DNA from: Hymenobacter citatus
GTDB lineage: Bacteria > Bacteroidota > Bacteroidia > Cytophagales > Hymenobacteraceae
Direction of reading: 5' to 3'
NCBI RefSeq assembly: GCF_014333615.1
Contig: NZ_JACSCY010000006.1
Coordinates: forward strand, 124,001-188,000
DNA length: 64,000 nucleotides
The notes beneath the pieces were generated by a model that was not told the origin of the DNA, searched no databases, and saw nothing but the letters and a program-made list of their open reading frames with translations. Shown here in pieces: positions 36,458 to 44,742 of the stretch. Made by a program: the position numbers and the translations under genes. Positions within the stretch are counted from its first letter, which is position 1; the number at the start of each line of letters is the position of its first letter.

Positions 36458-37525
36458 TTACCCCGGCAATTCCCACGTACCCTGTGGATTGTAGTGTAGC
36501 GCCCCACCCCGAATGTGCAGCGGCGCCGCCACGTTGTTGTGGTAGAGCTGGCCCGTGCCCAGGCCCTGCGGAAAGCCGTCGGTTACGTACTGCCCGGCAA
36601 ATTGACTGATGGCATTCAGCCCCACATTGGACTCCAGCGCCGAGGTCAGCCACCAGCCAATGCCTAGCTGGTTGGCCGCGTGCAGCCACTGGAGCGTGCG
36701 TTGTAGCCCGCCCACCAAGGTTGGTTTCAGGATGATGTAGGCCGGCCGAATTTCTGAAAGCAGCGCCGTTTGCTGTTCGGCCGGCACGCCAATCAACTCC
36801 TCATCCAGGGCCACTGGCACCGGCGACTCCTGGCAGAGACGGGCCATTTCCGCCCACTGCCCCGCCCGAATGGGCTGCTCGATGGAGTGAATGGCAAACT
36901 CACTCAATGCCACCAGTTTGGCCAGCGCCTCGGCGGGTGCAAAGGCGCCGTTGGCATCCACGCGCAGCGTCAGCTCCTTGGGGCCGGCCACCGCTCGGAT
37001 TTCGCGCAGCAGCTGTAGCTCCGTGGCAAAATCCAGGCTTCCGATTTTCAACTTCAGGCAGGAGTAGCCTTCCGCCAGCTTTTTCTGGATTTGCTCACGC
37101 ATGAAGGCCGCATCGCCCATCCAGACCAGCCCGTTGATGGGTAGGCCCGCCTCCCCCCGGCTGAACGGCGTATCGTAGAGCAGGCGCTGGCCGCCGTGGT
37201 GCAGGTCGAGCAGGGCGGTTTCGAGGGCGAAGCGCAGGGCGGGCAGCTCTTCTCCCACCAGCTGGTGCGCGTGTTCGGGTGGCGACTCTGCCAGGGCACG
37301 GCGGTTGAACTCGGCGCACAGTGCCTGAATGTGTGCCTCGAAACCAGGGCCGTAGTCGGGACTGAGGCCGGCCAGCGGGGCGGCTTCGCCTAGCCCTACC
37401 ACGTGGGGCTGGGCGGTGTCGTAGACGTGTAGGTACCAGGCCACGTGCTCCGTGAGGGCACCGCGCGAGGTGCGGGCCGGGAAGTTGAAGCGAAGCGGGC
37501 GGTGCGAGTAGCGGAGCGTAAGCAT
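36458..37525 (-). CDS. menC: o-Succinylbenzoate synthase (enolase superfamily)
   Basis: A 355-residue enolase-superfamily enzyme. The catalytic frame is intact: Lys pair in SCLKLKIGS (LKLKIG), metal ligands in LRVDANGAF (Asp), the following Glu in IHSIEQPI and Asp in VALDEELIG, and the second catalytic Lys in IILKPTLVGG. This is the MenC pattern, which dehydrates SHCHC to o-succinylbenzoate in menaquinone synthesis. A dipeptide epimerase is the main alternative, because both share this fold and there are no other men genes in the window. The ATG at 37525 is chosen because it begins the capping domain (MLTLRYSHRPL). It is not a fuconate dehydratase by its motifs and is far from the sugar cluster. 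Confidence 0.75.
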   Translation of the reverse strand: MLTLRYSHRPLRFNFPARTSRGALTEHVAWYLHVYDTAQPHVVGLGEAAPLAGLSPDYGPGFEAHIQALCAEFNRRALAESPPEHAHQLVGEELPALRFALETALLDLHHGGQRLLYDTPFSRGEAGLPINGLVWMGDAAFMREQIQKKLAEGYSCLKLKIGSLDFATELQLLREIRAVAGPKELTLRVDANGAFAPAEALAKLVALSEFAIHSIEQPIRAGQWAEMARLCQESPVPVALDEELIGVPAEQQTALLSEIRPAYIILKPTLVGGLQRTLQWLHAANQLGIGWWLTSALESNVGLNAISQFAGQYVTDGFPQGLGTGQLYHNNVAAPLHIRGGALHYNPQGTWELPG

Positions 37526-37593
37526 AGAAAACCTACGGCATAGGGGCCGTTGGTACACAACAGCGTGAATTGATTTCGGTTGGTTTCTACAAA

Positions 37594-37622
37594 AAATAAA
37601 CCCTTGGCCAAGCCAAGGGTTT
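37594..37622 (-). terminator. Terminator after the KGG-protein gene
   Basis: A perfect 11-bp stem (37598-37608 with 37612-37622) with a three-base loop; reading the minus strand it is followed by ATTTTTTG. It lies just downstream of the small KGG gene. Confidence 0.9.
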
Positions 37623-37648
37623 ATGCATGCAATAAGCTTCGCAACTAC

Positions 37649-37900
37649 TTAGCGAGTAGCTGTGGCCGGACGCGTGCGGCTGGCCATACCACCTTTGCGG
37701 CCGGCAGCGCGGGCCTCTTCTGAGGTGAAACGGTGCCCGCGGCCGCTGGCGTGCGAGGCCTTTCCGCCTTCGCTGGCAATGCGGCGCTGCTGCTCGGGGT
37801 CCATGGCCGCAAAGCCGCGTGGGCTTTTCGTAACGGCCTTGTTGGCCCGGCGTTGTGCGGGGCGACGGGTTGTGGCAGCGGGAGTTGCGTTGGTTTGCAT
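37649..37900 (-). CDS. KGG-repeat stress-type small protein
   Basis: An 83-residue, very basic and glycine-rich protein. The C-terminal half has the KGG/GsiB/YciG pattern: EGGKASHASGRGHRFTSEEA and AGRKGGMASRTR. Such proteins are hydrophilic, intrinsically disordered and often induced by desiccation, starvation or osmotic stress. The ATG at 37900 is chosen; a longer frame starting at 37930 would add hydrophobic residues unlike the family. The N-terminal part (ATTRRPAQRRANKAVTK) is Arg/Lys-rich and might bind nucleic acid. It has its own terminator and faces the ergothioneine genes across a 254-base AT-rich divergent region, a layout consistent with joint stress control but not proof of it. Confidence 0.8.
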   Translation of the reverse strand: MQTNATPAATTRRPAQRRANKAVTKSPRGFAAMDPEQQRRIASEGGKASHASGRGHRFTSEEARAAGRKGGMASRTRPATATR

Positions 37901-38154
37901 AGCGTTTAGGAGTAAGTGGATGAAGTACAAAACCTGCTATCTACATAAGCAAGTCGAAACAAGAGACGATAAAAAGAATAGAAAGGCACACCTTTATAGC
38001 TATAAATCAAGGTTTATACTGAACAGTATAGTTACTTACCGCAACGCGCCGCGACAAATACGGATGAGCTTATAAAGCGTCGCATGTAGCACAATTCATT
38101 GTCCAACACCTACCTTTTGCCGTACGTATTAACAACCAGCCAATTCCATTTCGT

Positions 38155-39468
38155 ATGTCTACTACTGCATCCCCATCTACCGCTACCGCTGCCGCTACCT
38201 CTACCACCCTCAACACCAACTGGCTAACCCGCTACCAGGCCGTGCGCGAGCAGTCGGTGGCGCTGTGCCGCCCGCTGCTGGCCGAGGATACAGTGGTGCA
38301 GCCTACCCTCGATGTGAGCCCACCGAAATGGCACTTGGCGCACATGAGCTGGTTTTTCGAGACGTTTCTGCTGCGCGAATACCTGCCGGGCTATACGGTT
38401 TTTCACCCCGGGTACGCCTACCTGTTCAACTCCTATTACAACTCGCTAGGCAGCCGCGTAAACCGCGCCGACCGTGGCACCATCTCGCGCCCGCCTCTGG
38501 CCGATGTGTATGCCTATCGTGCCCACGTAGACGCGCACATGGCGCAGCTGCTGGCCCTGGCCGACACGCTGCCCGCCACGTTTGCCGAGCTGTTTGAGCT
38601 GGGCTTGCAGCACGAGCAGCAGCACCAGGAGCTCCTGGCTACGGATATCAAATACATTCTGAGTACCAGCCCCTTGGCGCCTGCCTACCTCCCCGCACCC
38701 GACGCGCAGCCAGCGCCTACCCAGGCACCGGCCGCCACCTGGCTGCCCGTAACGGGGGGCGTGCACCGCGTGGGCTACGAGGGCACCGACTTTTGCTTCG
38801 ACAATGAGCTGCCGGTGCACAGTACTTACGTGGCCGACTTTGAGCTACAGAACCGGCTGGTAACCAATGCCGAATACTTAGAATTCATACAAGCCGGCGG
38901 CTATAATGATTTCCGCTATTGGTTGGGGGAAGGCTGGGAGCTGGTGCAGCGCGAAGGCTGGCAGGCCCCGCTGTATTGGGTGGAGAAAGACGGGCAGTGG
39001 CTGCGTTTCACCCACCACGGCTTGCAACCCCTGAATATGGCCGCGCCGGTAACGCAAATCAGCTTCTACGAGGCCGATGCCTACGCGCAGTGGTCCGGCC
39101 ACCGCCTACCCACGGAGCAGGAATGGGAAATTGCGGCCCGGCAGTTTCAGCCCACCACGGCGGCCGGCACCTTCCTCGAAAGCGGCCTGTTCGACCCGCA
39201 GCCCCTACCCACCGACGCCGACCCCAGCCAGTGCCATCAGCTGCTCGGCGACGCTTGGGAATGGACCTACTCGCCCTACCATCCCTACCCTGGCTACCAG
39301 CGCGCGGCCGGGGCACTGGGCGAATACAACGGCAAGTTTATGGTGAATCAACTGGTGCTGCGCGGCGGCTCTTGCGCCACCCCTGAGAGCCACATCCGTC
39401 CTACCTACCGCAACTTCTTCCACGCCGATAAGCGCTGGCAGTTCACGGGTATTCGCCTGGCCCGGTAG
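38155..39468 (+). CDS. egtB: Ergothioneine biosynthesis protein EgtB
   Basis: A 437-residue sulfoxide synthase joining a DinB-like N-terminal domain and a formylglycine-generating-enzyme-like C-terminal domain. Iron ligands are visible: WHLAH (His60, His63) and the HxxxHxE motif at His153, His157 and Glu159 (QHEQQHQE). The C-terminal domain has TNAEYLEFIQAGGY, RLPTEQEWEIAAR, LGDAWEWTYSPY and VLRGGSCATP...YRNFF. It couples hercynine (trimethylhistidine) with a thiol (gamma-Glu-Cys or Cys) using iron and oxygen. The first 20 residues are Ala/Thr/Ser-rich and dispensable-looking. egtD follows 145 bases later, separated by a family B hairpin. Confidence 0.93.
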   Translation: MSTTASPSTATAAATSTTLNTNWLTRYQAVREQSVALCRPLLAEDTVVQPTLDVSPPKWHLAHMSWFFETFLLREYLPGYTVFHPGYAYLFNSYYNSLGSRVNRADRGTISRPPLADVYAYRAHVDAHMAQLLALADTLPATFAELFELGLQHEQQHQELLATDIKYILSTSPLAPAYLPAPDAQPAPTQAPAATWLPVTGGVHRVGYEGTDFCFDNELPVHSTYVADFELQNRLVTNAEYLEFIQAGGYNDFRYWLGEGWELVQREGWQAPLYWVEKDGQWLRFTHHGLQPLNMAAPVTQISFYEADAYAQWSGHRLPTEQEWEIAARQFQPTTAAGTFLESGLFDPQPLPTDADPSQCHQLLGDAWEWTYSPYHPYPGYQRAAGALGEYNGKFMVNQLVLRGGSCATPESHIRPTYRNFFHADKRWQFTGIRLAR

Positions 39469-39471
39469 CGT

Positions 39472-39577
39472 CTGTCATCCTGAGTGGTGCGAAGGATCTT
39501 CTGCCAGTTGAACGAGTTGTTATTACGTCTGTCGTTCAATATCGTGAGAGGGTCCTTCGCTTCATTCAAGATGACAA
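39472..39577. repeat. Dispersed inverted repeat, family B, copy between egtB and egtD
   Basis: CTGTCATCCTGAG at the left and CAAGATGACAA at the right, with GCGAAGGATCTT pairing imperfectly with GGGTCCTTCGC; the conserved centre reads GAACGAGTTGTTATTACGTC...GTCGTTC. Pairing of the outer right arm is worn. Confidence 0.8.
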
Positions 39578-39613
39578 CCTCATTGTAAAACTGCACCCGA
39601 CACCTTTTCCTTC

Positions 39614-40612
39614 ATGCCCCACCTCTCCTCTCCTACCTCCACCGAGCCAGTGGCACCTGCTTCTACTACTGATTTGGGCCAGCACGTAGCCGATGGCCTG
39701 AGCCGTATGCCCAAAATGCTGTCGTCGATGTATTTCTACGACGACGAGGGCAGCCGGCTGTTTCAGCAGATTATGGCCCTGCCGGAGTATTACCCCACCC
39801 GCACCGAGTTTGCGCTGCTAACCACGCACCAGGCCGCCATTGCCGATGCCTTGCGCCCCGCAGCCGCCGACGAGCATTTTTTTTTGGTGGAGTTGGGCGC
39901 CGGCGACGGCCTGAAAACCAAGATTTTACTGCGCCACTTGCTCGCTACCAACGCCCGTTTTACCTACGTGCCGGTAGATATTTCGACAGGGGCGCTGGAT
40001 GGCTTGGTGGCCAGCTTGGCCGACGAGCTGCCGACGCTACCTGTGGAGCCCGTAACGGCCGACTACGCCGACGCCCTGACGCTACTAGCGGCCCGGCCCG
40101 GCCGCAAAGCCGTGCTGTTTCTGGGTTCCAACATCGGCAATTTTCTACCCGAAGACCGGCATGACTTTCTACGAAGCGTGGCCCGCCCGCTCTCCTCCGA
40201 CGACCGGCTGCTCATCGGCTTCGACCTTCAAAAAGACCCGCGCCTGATTCGGGCTGCGTATGATGATACGCAGGGCATCACGGCGGACTTCAACTTCAAC
40301 CTGCTTAAGCGCCTGAACCGGGAGCTGGGCGCCAACTTCGACTTGGCGCACTGGCAGCACTATACCGATTATGACCCGCTGAGCGGGGCCGTACGCTCCT
40401 TTTTGGTGAGTACCCGCGCCCAAACGGTGCAGTTTGCGGCCCTGAATTTGGACGTAGCGTTTGCGGCCTGGGAGATGATTCATACCGAAAACTCCTACAA
40501 ATTCACCCTCCCCCAAATCAAGCAGTTGGGACAGGAGGCGGGGCTCACACTGGTTCATTCCTTCTCAGATGCGCAGGCGTATTTCGCCGATGTGGTGCTG
40601 GCGCCTGAGTAG
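39614..40612 (+). CDS. egtD: L-histidine N-alpha-methyltransferase EgtD
   Basis: A 332-residue SAM-dependent methyltransferase. Family markers: FYDDEGSRLFQQIMALPEYY and YYPTRTE (59-65), the SAM-binding loop VELGAGDGLKTK (about 92-103), VPVDIS, FLGSNIGNF, GFDLQKDPRLI and IHTENSYKF near the C-terminus, all typical of EgtD. It trimethylates histidine to hercynine, the EgtB substrate. With EgtB upstream this gives the two central steps of ergothioneine synthesis; the final C-S lyase step has no canonical gene here. Start at the ATG with MPHLSSPTST; the first 20 residues are low-complexity. Confidence 0.93.
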   Translation: MPHLSSPTSTEPVAPASTTDLGQHVADGLSRMPKMLSSMYFYDDEGSRLFQQIMALPEYYPTRTEFALLTTHQAAIADALRPAAADEHFFLVELGAGDGLKTKILLRHLLATNARFTYVPVDISTGALDGLVASLADELPTLPVEPVTADYADALTLLAARPGRKAVLFLGSNIGNFLPEDRHDFLRSVARPLSSDDRLLIGFDLQKDPRLIRAAYDDTQGITADFNFNLLKRLNRELGANFDLAHWQHYTDYDPLSGAVRSFLVSTRAQTVQFAALNLDVAFAAWEMIHTENSYKFTLPQIKQLGQEAGLTLVHSFSDAQAYFADVVLAPE

Positions 40613-40660
40613 CCACGGCCCCACCTGCAGTTACGTTTCTCCTTCCTGACCTCTCCGTCT

Positions 40661-41776
40661 ATGCCTTCTATGTCCTTAGTGAGCTTGGCTTCCGGCTACG
40701 GCCCCTACCCTACCCCCGCCGTGGCGGTGGAAGCGGCTATGGCTACCCTGCGCAGCGAACGGGCATTGCCGGTATCGGCGGCCGAAGGGCAACTGAAACT
40801 ACGTGCGGCCCTGGCGGCGCACTACCGAAAACGAGGCGCTGCCCACGTAACGCCCGAGCATGTGGTGGTGACGCCTGGCGGCAAAGCAGGTTTGCTCACG
40901 CTGCTGCAAGCCGTGCTGCAACCCGGCGACGAAGTGCTGGTACCAACGCCCGCATGGTTTGGCTTTTGGGAGGTGATTCGACGGGCCGGTGGTGTGGCGC
41001 GTATGCTGCCGCTTTCAGCCGATGATAACTACGCCTTTACCCCGGCGCAGCTCGCGGAGGCCCTCACGCCCCGCACTCGTTTGCTGCTCCTCACCAACCC
41101 CAACAACCCCACCGGTCGTCTTTACACGCGGGCGGAGGTAGGGGCGCTGCTGGAAGTCACGCAACAACACCCCAAGGTGCTGGTGCTCTCCGATGAAATC
41201 TACGACCTGGTGCAGTTTGGCGAGGAGCCTACCCCTACCCTGCTTTCCTTCCCTGATCCGCACGCGCAGCATCTGGTGCTCAATGGCTTCTCGAAGTCGC
41301 TGGAGCTGGTGGGCTGGGGCGTAGGCTACTTGGTAATACCGCCAGCGCTAGCCCGCAGCTGCGCGGCCATTCAGTTTGCCACCGGCAAATCGGTGCCCGC
41401 GCCGGCCCAGGCAGCGGCCCAAGCGGCCGTAGAAGCCGCCGACGCCATTGCGGCCGACCTGTTGGCCCGTCTGGCGCCCAACCGGGCGCAACTCCTGCAC
41501 GCCCTGGCCGCCCTACCCCACGTGCCCACCCTACCCCCACCGGCCGGCACCTACTACGCCTTCCCCGACTTACGCGCCTACTTGCCCCCAGCCGAATCGG
41601 TGGAAGTTGCCTCAGTTGCCCTGGTGGCCCATCTAAAATCCAACGGAGTAGAGGTGGTAGACGGCACCAGCTGCGGCACGCCGGGCTTTGTGCGGCTGTC
41701 GTACGCCGTGGAGCCCGAGGTACTAACCGAGGCGCTACCTCGGCTGCGAATGGCGCTGGAAGCAATGCGCAAGTGA
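40661..41776 (+). CDS. Class I/II aminotransferase-like PLP enzyme with atypical phosphate site
   Basis: A 371-residue fold-type I PLP enzyme of the class I/II aminotransferase group. Lys212 (NGFSKSLELVGWG) should hold PLP; NPNNPTG (146-152), SDEIYD (Asp178, Tyr181) and TPGGKAG (71-77) fit. The residue eight after the lysine, normally Arg in GWRIGY and the anchor of the cofactor phosphate, is Gly220 (GWGVGY). The substrate carboxylate Arg can be placed in FVRLSYAVE near the C-terminus. It starts 48 bases after egtD on the same strand with no hairpin between, so co-transcription is likely. An EgtE-like C-S lyase role is a hypothesis; a general amino acid aminotransferase is the default. Confidence 0.82.
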   Translation: MPSMSLVSLASGYGPYPTPAVAVEAAMATLRSERALPVSAAEGQLKLRAALAAHYRKRGAAHVTPEHVVVTPGGKAGLLTLLQAVLQPGDEVLVPTPAWFGFWEVIRRAGGVARMLPLSADDNYAFTPAQLAEALTPRTRLLLLTNPNNPTGRLYTRAEVGALLEVTQQHPKVLVLSDEIYDLVQFGEEPTPTLLSFPDPHAQHLVLNGFSKSLELVGWGVGYLVIPPALARSCAAIQFATGKSVPAPAQAAAQAAVEAADAIAADLLARLAPNRAQLLHALAALPHVPTLPPPAGTYYAFPDLRAYLPPAESVEVASVALVAHLKSNGVEVVDGTSCGTPGFVRLSYAVEPEVLTEALPRLRMALEAMRK

Positions 41777-41794
41777 ATTTAGAGCGCTGTCAGC

Positions 41795-41894
41795 AACCCC
41801 AGTCCCTCCCCTCCGGGAAAGGGGGTGCCAGACGACATGTGCAAGAACTGTTGAACGCACCCCTCTCCCGGAGGGGAGGGGCTGGGGTGGGGTT
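41795..41894. repeat. Inverted repeat with CCCCTCCGGG core
   Basis: Left arm AACCCCAGTCCCTCCCCTCC and GGGAAAGGGGGTG (41795-41827) pairs with CACCCCTCTCCCGGAGGGGA and GGGGCTGGGGTGGGGTT (41858-41894) with small bulges. It lies between the aminotransferase and MATE genes. Similar C-rich elements are known to me from Cytophagales genomes, but there is no second copy here. Confidence 0.8.
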
Positions 41895-41921
41895 ACGCTA
41901 CCCAGTCGCTTCGCATTCCGT

Positions 41922-41929
41922 TACCTTTG
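41922..41929 (+). promoter_or_regulatory. TAnnTTTG box upstream of the MATE gene
   Basis: TACCTTTG lies 22 bases before the start codon at 41952. It follows the repeat element directly, so the MATE gene probably has its own promoter. Confidence 0.5.
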
Positions 41930-41951
41930 CCGGCCCATTCATCTGTTTGCC

Positions 41952-43343
41952 ATGTCTTTCGCCGCGCTTCGTCCACATATCAAACCCACTCTGTTGCTGG
42001 CCTACCCAGTGGTGCTGAGCCAGTTGGGCCACGTGCTCGTCAACGTCTGCGACAGCGTGATGGTGGGCCATATTGAGCCGCCCGCGCTGGCGGCCACGTC
42101 GTTGGCGGCTATTTCGCTGGGTGTGAGCACGAGCACCGTTGGGTTGGTGCTGGGCCTGGGCGTGTCGTTGGGCATCACGCCGCTGGTAGCCGCCGCCAAC
42201 GGCCGCCGCGATGTGCCCGCGTTGGGCAGGCTGCTGGTGAACGGTGTGTGGCTATGCTTGGCGGCGGGCCTGGTGCTGGCCTTGCTGGGCTTTGCCCTGA
42301 CGCCGCTGCTGCGCTACCTGCACCAGCCGGCCGCTGTAGAGGCCCTGGCTCGGCCCTGGATTCAGGTGCTGTTTGTATCCTACGTGCCGCTGATGCTGTT
42401 TCAGGCGTTCAAGCAGTTTGCCGAGGGCCTGGGCCTCACCCGCCAGGCTATGTACTTGTCCATCATAGCCAATGTAGTCAACGCCTTTTTGTGCTACGTG
42501 CTGATTTTTGGCCATTTTGGGGCAGCGCCGATGGGCATGATGGGCTCGGCCTGGGCCACCCTCATGGCGCGCGTATTGATGGCCATGCTCATGGGAGCCT
42601 ATGTGCTACGGGCAGCCCGCCTGCAACCCTACCGCGAGGCCGCCAGCGCCCAACTCCTCCCCGATGCCGTTACGCTACGCCGGTTGCTGGGCCTGGGCGC
42701 ACCCATTGGCGTGCAGATGATGTTTGAGATGGGTGCCTTCAGCTTCTCAGCCATCATGATCGGCTGGCTGGGCGCTACGCCGCTGGCCGCGCATCAGATT
42801 GCCATCAATGTAGCGTCCGTCACTTACATGGCCGCTAGTGGCATTGCGGCAGCGGCCACCATCCGGGTAGGCAATTTTTATGGTCTGGGCGACGGCCCTA
42901 GCGCCCGGCAGGCGGGTTTCACGGCGTATTGGCTCACCTTCGTGTTCATGGGCACAATGGACCTGGTACTGGTAGTGGGCCGCGGTTTCATCCCCTACCT
43001 CTACAACGACACGCCACTGGTAGTGGAACAAGCCGCCGGGCTGCTGCTCATTGCCGCGCTGTTTCAGGTATCCGATGGCTTGCAGGTGGTAGGGCTAGGC
43101 GCCTTGCGCGGCCTGGAAGACGTAAAAGCGCCCTCCGTGGTGGCCTTGCTGGCCTACTGGGCTATAGCGCTGCCCGTGGGTTACGGCCTGGGCTTTGGGC
43201 TGGGCTGGGGCGCCACCGGCGTGTGGATAGGGCTACTCACCGGCCTCACGCTAGTGGCGGGCGTGCTGCTGTGGCGCTTCCGGCAGCACAGCGCCCAAAC
43301 ACCGGCAGCCGTGAACCCCGAGCGCATTGTGATGGCGCATTGA
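41952..43343 (+). CDS. MATE family efflux transporter
   Basis: A 463-residue multidrug-and-toxin-extrusion (NorM-type) transporter with about 12 transmembrane helices. Typical segments are AYPVVLSQLGHVLVNVCDSV (first helix, the dimerised-half signature), GSAWATLMARV, LGAPIGVQMMFEMGAFSFSA and the second-half AAHQIAINVASVTYMAASGI. It exports cationic or amphipathic compounds using sodium or proton gradients. The substrate is unknown. Its own promoter box and a preceding hairpin suggest it is separate from the egt genes. The stop codon TGA runs straight into a GTGAGATG array. Confidence 0.92.
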   Translation: MSFAALRPHIKPTLLLAYPVVLSQLGHVLVNVCDSVMVGHIEPPALAATSLAAISLGVSTSTVGLVLGLGVSLGITPLVAAANGRRDVPALGRLLVNGVWLCLAAGLVLALLGFALTPLLRYLHQPAAVEALARPWIQVLFVSYVPLMLFQAFKQFAEGLGLTRQAMYLSIIANVVNAFLCYVLIFGHFGAAPMGMMGSAWATLMARVLMAMLMGAYVLRAARLQPYREAASAQLLPDAVTLRRLLGLGAPIGVQMMFEMGAFSFSAIMIGWLGATPLAAHQIAINVASVTYMAASGIAAAATIRVGNFYGLGDGPSARQAGFTAYWLTFVFMGTMDLVLVVGRGFIPYLYNDTPLVVEQAAGLLLIAALFQVSDGLQVVGLGALRGLEDVKAPSVVALLAYWAIALPVGYGLGFGLGWGATGVWIGLLTGLTLVAGVLLWRFRQHSAQTPAAVNPERIVMAH

Positions 43344-43567
43344 GTGGTGAGATGGTGAAATGGTGAAGTTGTGAAGTTGTGAATATGGCTGTCATCCTGA
43401 GCATTCCGCGCATCAAGCGGCGACGAAGGACCTAATCACAATTGAACGATGGGCATAACAACGACTCGTTCTACCGGCATAAGGTCCTTCGTCGCCGCTT
43501 GATGCGCGGAATGCTCAGGATGACAGCCATATTCACCATCTCACCATCTCACCACTTCACCATCTCG
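43344..43567. repeat. Composite repeat: arrays framing a perfect 53-bp family B hairpin
   Basis: Arms 43381-43433 and 43482-43534 are perfect inverse copies over 53 bases. The left arm has its own variant (GCATTCCGCGCATCAAGCGG CGACGAAGGACC in two parts) that differs from every other family B copy, with the right arm matching it exactly. GTGGTGAGATGG-type units (43344-43380) and inverse CACCATCTC units (43535-43567) frame it. The conserved centre lies in the reverse orientation (CATAACAACGACTCGTTC). It sits between the MATE and DUF922 genes. Confidence 0.9.
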
Positions 43568-43620
43568 CAACTAAAAAACTCCCTTTCAGCGTTGGCACGG
43601 AAGTAGTATTTCTATTTGCC

Positions 43621-44187
43621 ATGTCCTTCCTATCGTTTTTATTGCCTGCCCTGCTGCTGGGCCGTTTTTCTTCTGCTCCCGCGCCTACCCAAACCACGCC
43701 GCCTAAGCCGGTCGTTATTGCCTGGTCGGCACAACGCAAGCTCACCTGGGCCGATTTCAAGAGCAAGCCTACCCCTGCCGACCGCTTAGCTGCGCTTACA
43801 TCAGGTAATATCGATGTGCAGGTAGGCTGCAAGGATTTCGTGTTTTCCTCGCAGGTGCAGGCTGTATTCATGCCCACCGAATCGTGGGTGCGGGAGGCTA
43901 CCACGGCCAGCCCCGACCTGCTGCGCCACGAGCAGCTACACTTCGACATCACAGAGCTATATGCCCGCCGCATGCGCCAGAAGCTGAGCCAGACTCAGTT
44001 CGACTGCCAGCACCTGCAACCCAAGTTTCAGAATCTGACCAAAGCCGTGTTTGCGGAGTGGCAGCGCGAAGAAGCCCGCTACGACCAGGCCACCAACCAC
44101 GGCCTGAACAAGCAGCAACAGCAGCTCTGGGAAACTCAGGTGCAGCAAAAGCTGGCGCAGCTAGAGCAGTTTGCCCTGGCCCAGTAA
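43621..44187 (+). CDS. DUF922 family protein, putative metalloprotease
   Basis: A 188-residue protein with a signal-like hydrophobic start (SFLSFLLPALLLGRF). A domain of the DUF922 type follows: WSAQRKLTWADFKSKP near residues 35-50, and LRHEQLHFDITELYARRMRQ near 100-120, where HEQLHFD fits the HExxH zinc site of small metalloproteases. The C-terminal part is a helical, Gln-rich region (LNKQQQQLWETQVQQKLAQ). Proteolytic activity is suggested by the motif and not proved. It is likely in the envelope or exported. A TATTTGCC sequence directly precedes the start codon. Confidence 0.8.
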   Translation: MSFLSFLLPALLLGRFSSAPAPTQTTPPKPVVIAWSAQRKLTWADFKSKPTPADRLAALTSGNIDVQVGCKDFVFSSQVQAVFMPTESWVREATTASPDLLRHEQLHFDITELYARRMRQKLSQTQFDCQHLQPKFQNLTKAVFAEWQREEARYDQATNHGLNKQQQQLWETQVQQKLAQLEQFALAQ

Positions 44188-44213
44188 GTTGTTTTGGGGT
44201 TGCATTTTTCGAT

Positions 44214-44320
44214 AAAAGCCCGTCATTTCGACCAGCGAGAGAAATCTCGCGTGCTGATGGTAGATACTATCTCTCGTCAGCACGCGAGATTTCTCTCGCT
44301 AGTCGAAATGACGGGCTTTT
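44214..44320. repeat. Dispersed inverted repeat, family C, near-perfect copy
   Basis: Arms 44214-44257 and 44277-44320 pair over 44 bases with a single mismatch; the ends AAAAGCCCGTCATTTCGACC and the inverse add A/T-rich tails as in a terminator. The centre is 19 bases. It lies between the DUF922 and csaA genes. Confidence 0.9.
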
Positions 44321-44335
44321 GAAATTACTACCCTT

Positions 44336-44686
44336 ATGACACCCTCTCCTACCCCACTTTCCTGGGATGAATTCCTGCGCGTCGATCTGCGCGTGGGCAC
44401 TATTGTAGAAGTTCGCGAATTTCCGCAGGCGCGCAAGCCAGCTTACCAGCTGTTTGTTGACTTAGGACCCGAAATCGGGCTGAAGCAATCCAGCGCCCAG
44501 ATCACGCACCACTACCAGCCCTCCGACCTCCTAGGCCGCCAGGTGTGGTGCGTAGTCAACTTCCCGCCCAAACAAATCGGCCCGTTTCGCTCCGAGGTCC
44601 TCGTGACGGGCACACCCGATGCGGCTGGGCATATTGTGCTGACCTCAGTAGCCAGCCCCGTGCCTAACGGCAGCCGCCTGATTTGA
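44336..44686 (+). CDS. csaA: CsaA-type tRNA-binding chaperone
   Basis: A 116-residue single OB-fold protein of the tRNA-binding (EMAP-II/Trbp111) type. FLRVDLRVGTIVEVREFPQA (about residues 14-33) is the classic start; ARKPAYQLFVDLG, QSSAQITHHY, GRQVWCVVNFPPKQIGPF and SEVLVTG follow the CsaA order. Homologues form dimers and have been linked to Sec-dependent export and RNA binding. A small hydrophobic-face dimer interface (NFPPKQIGPFRSEVL) is conserved. A degenerate hairpin follows before the convergent DUF4296 gene. Confidence 0.92.
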   Translation: MTPSPTPLSWDEFLRVDLRVGTIVEVREFPQARKPAYQLFVDLGPEIGLKQSSAQITHHYQPSDLLGRQVWCVVNFPPKQIGPFRSEVLVTGTPDAAGHIVLTSVASPVPNGSRLI

Positions 44687-44742
44687 GAGTGATGAGAGTG
44701 TGAAGTGGTGACTGAAAAAGACGCCTGTCATCTTTGCGCACT

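Noticed and set aside
36458-37525. The enolase-superfamily gene as the missing L-fuconate dehydratase
   Set aside because: Length (355) and Lys/Asp/Glu motif layout fit MenC, and it is 28 kb away from the sugar cluster; fuconate dehydratases are longer with a different catalytic His-Asp pair.
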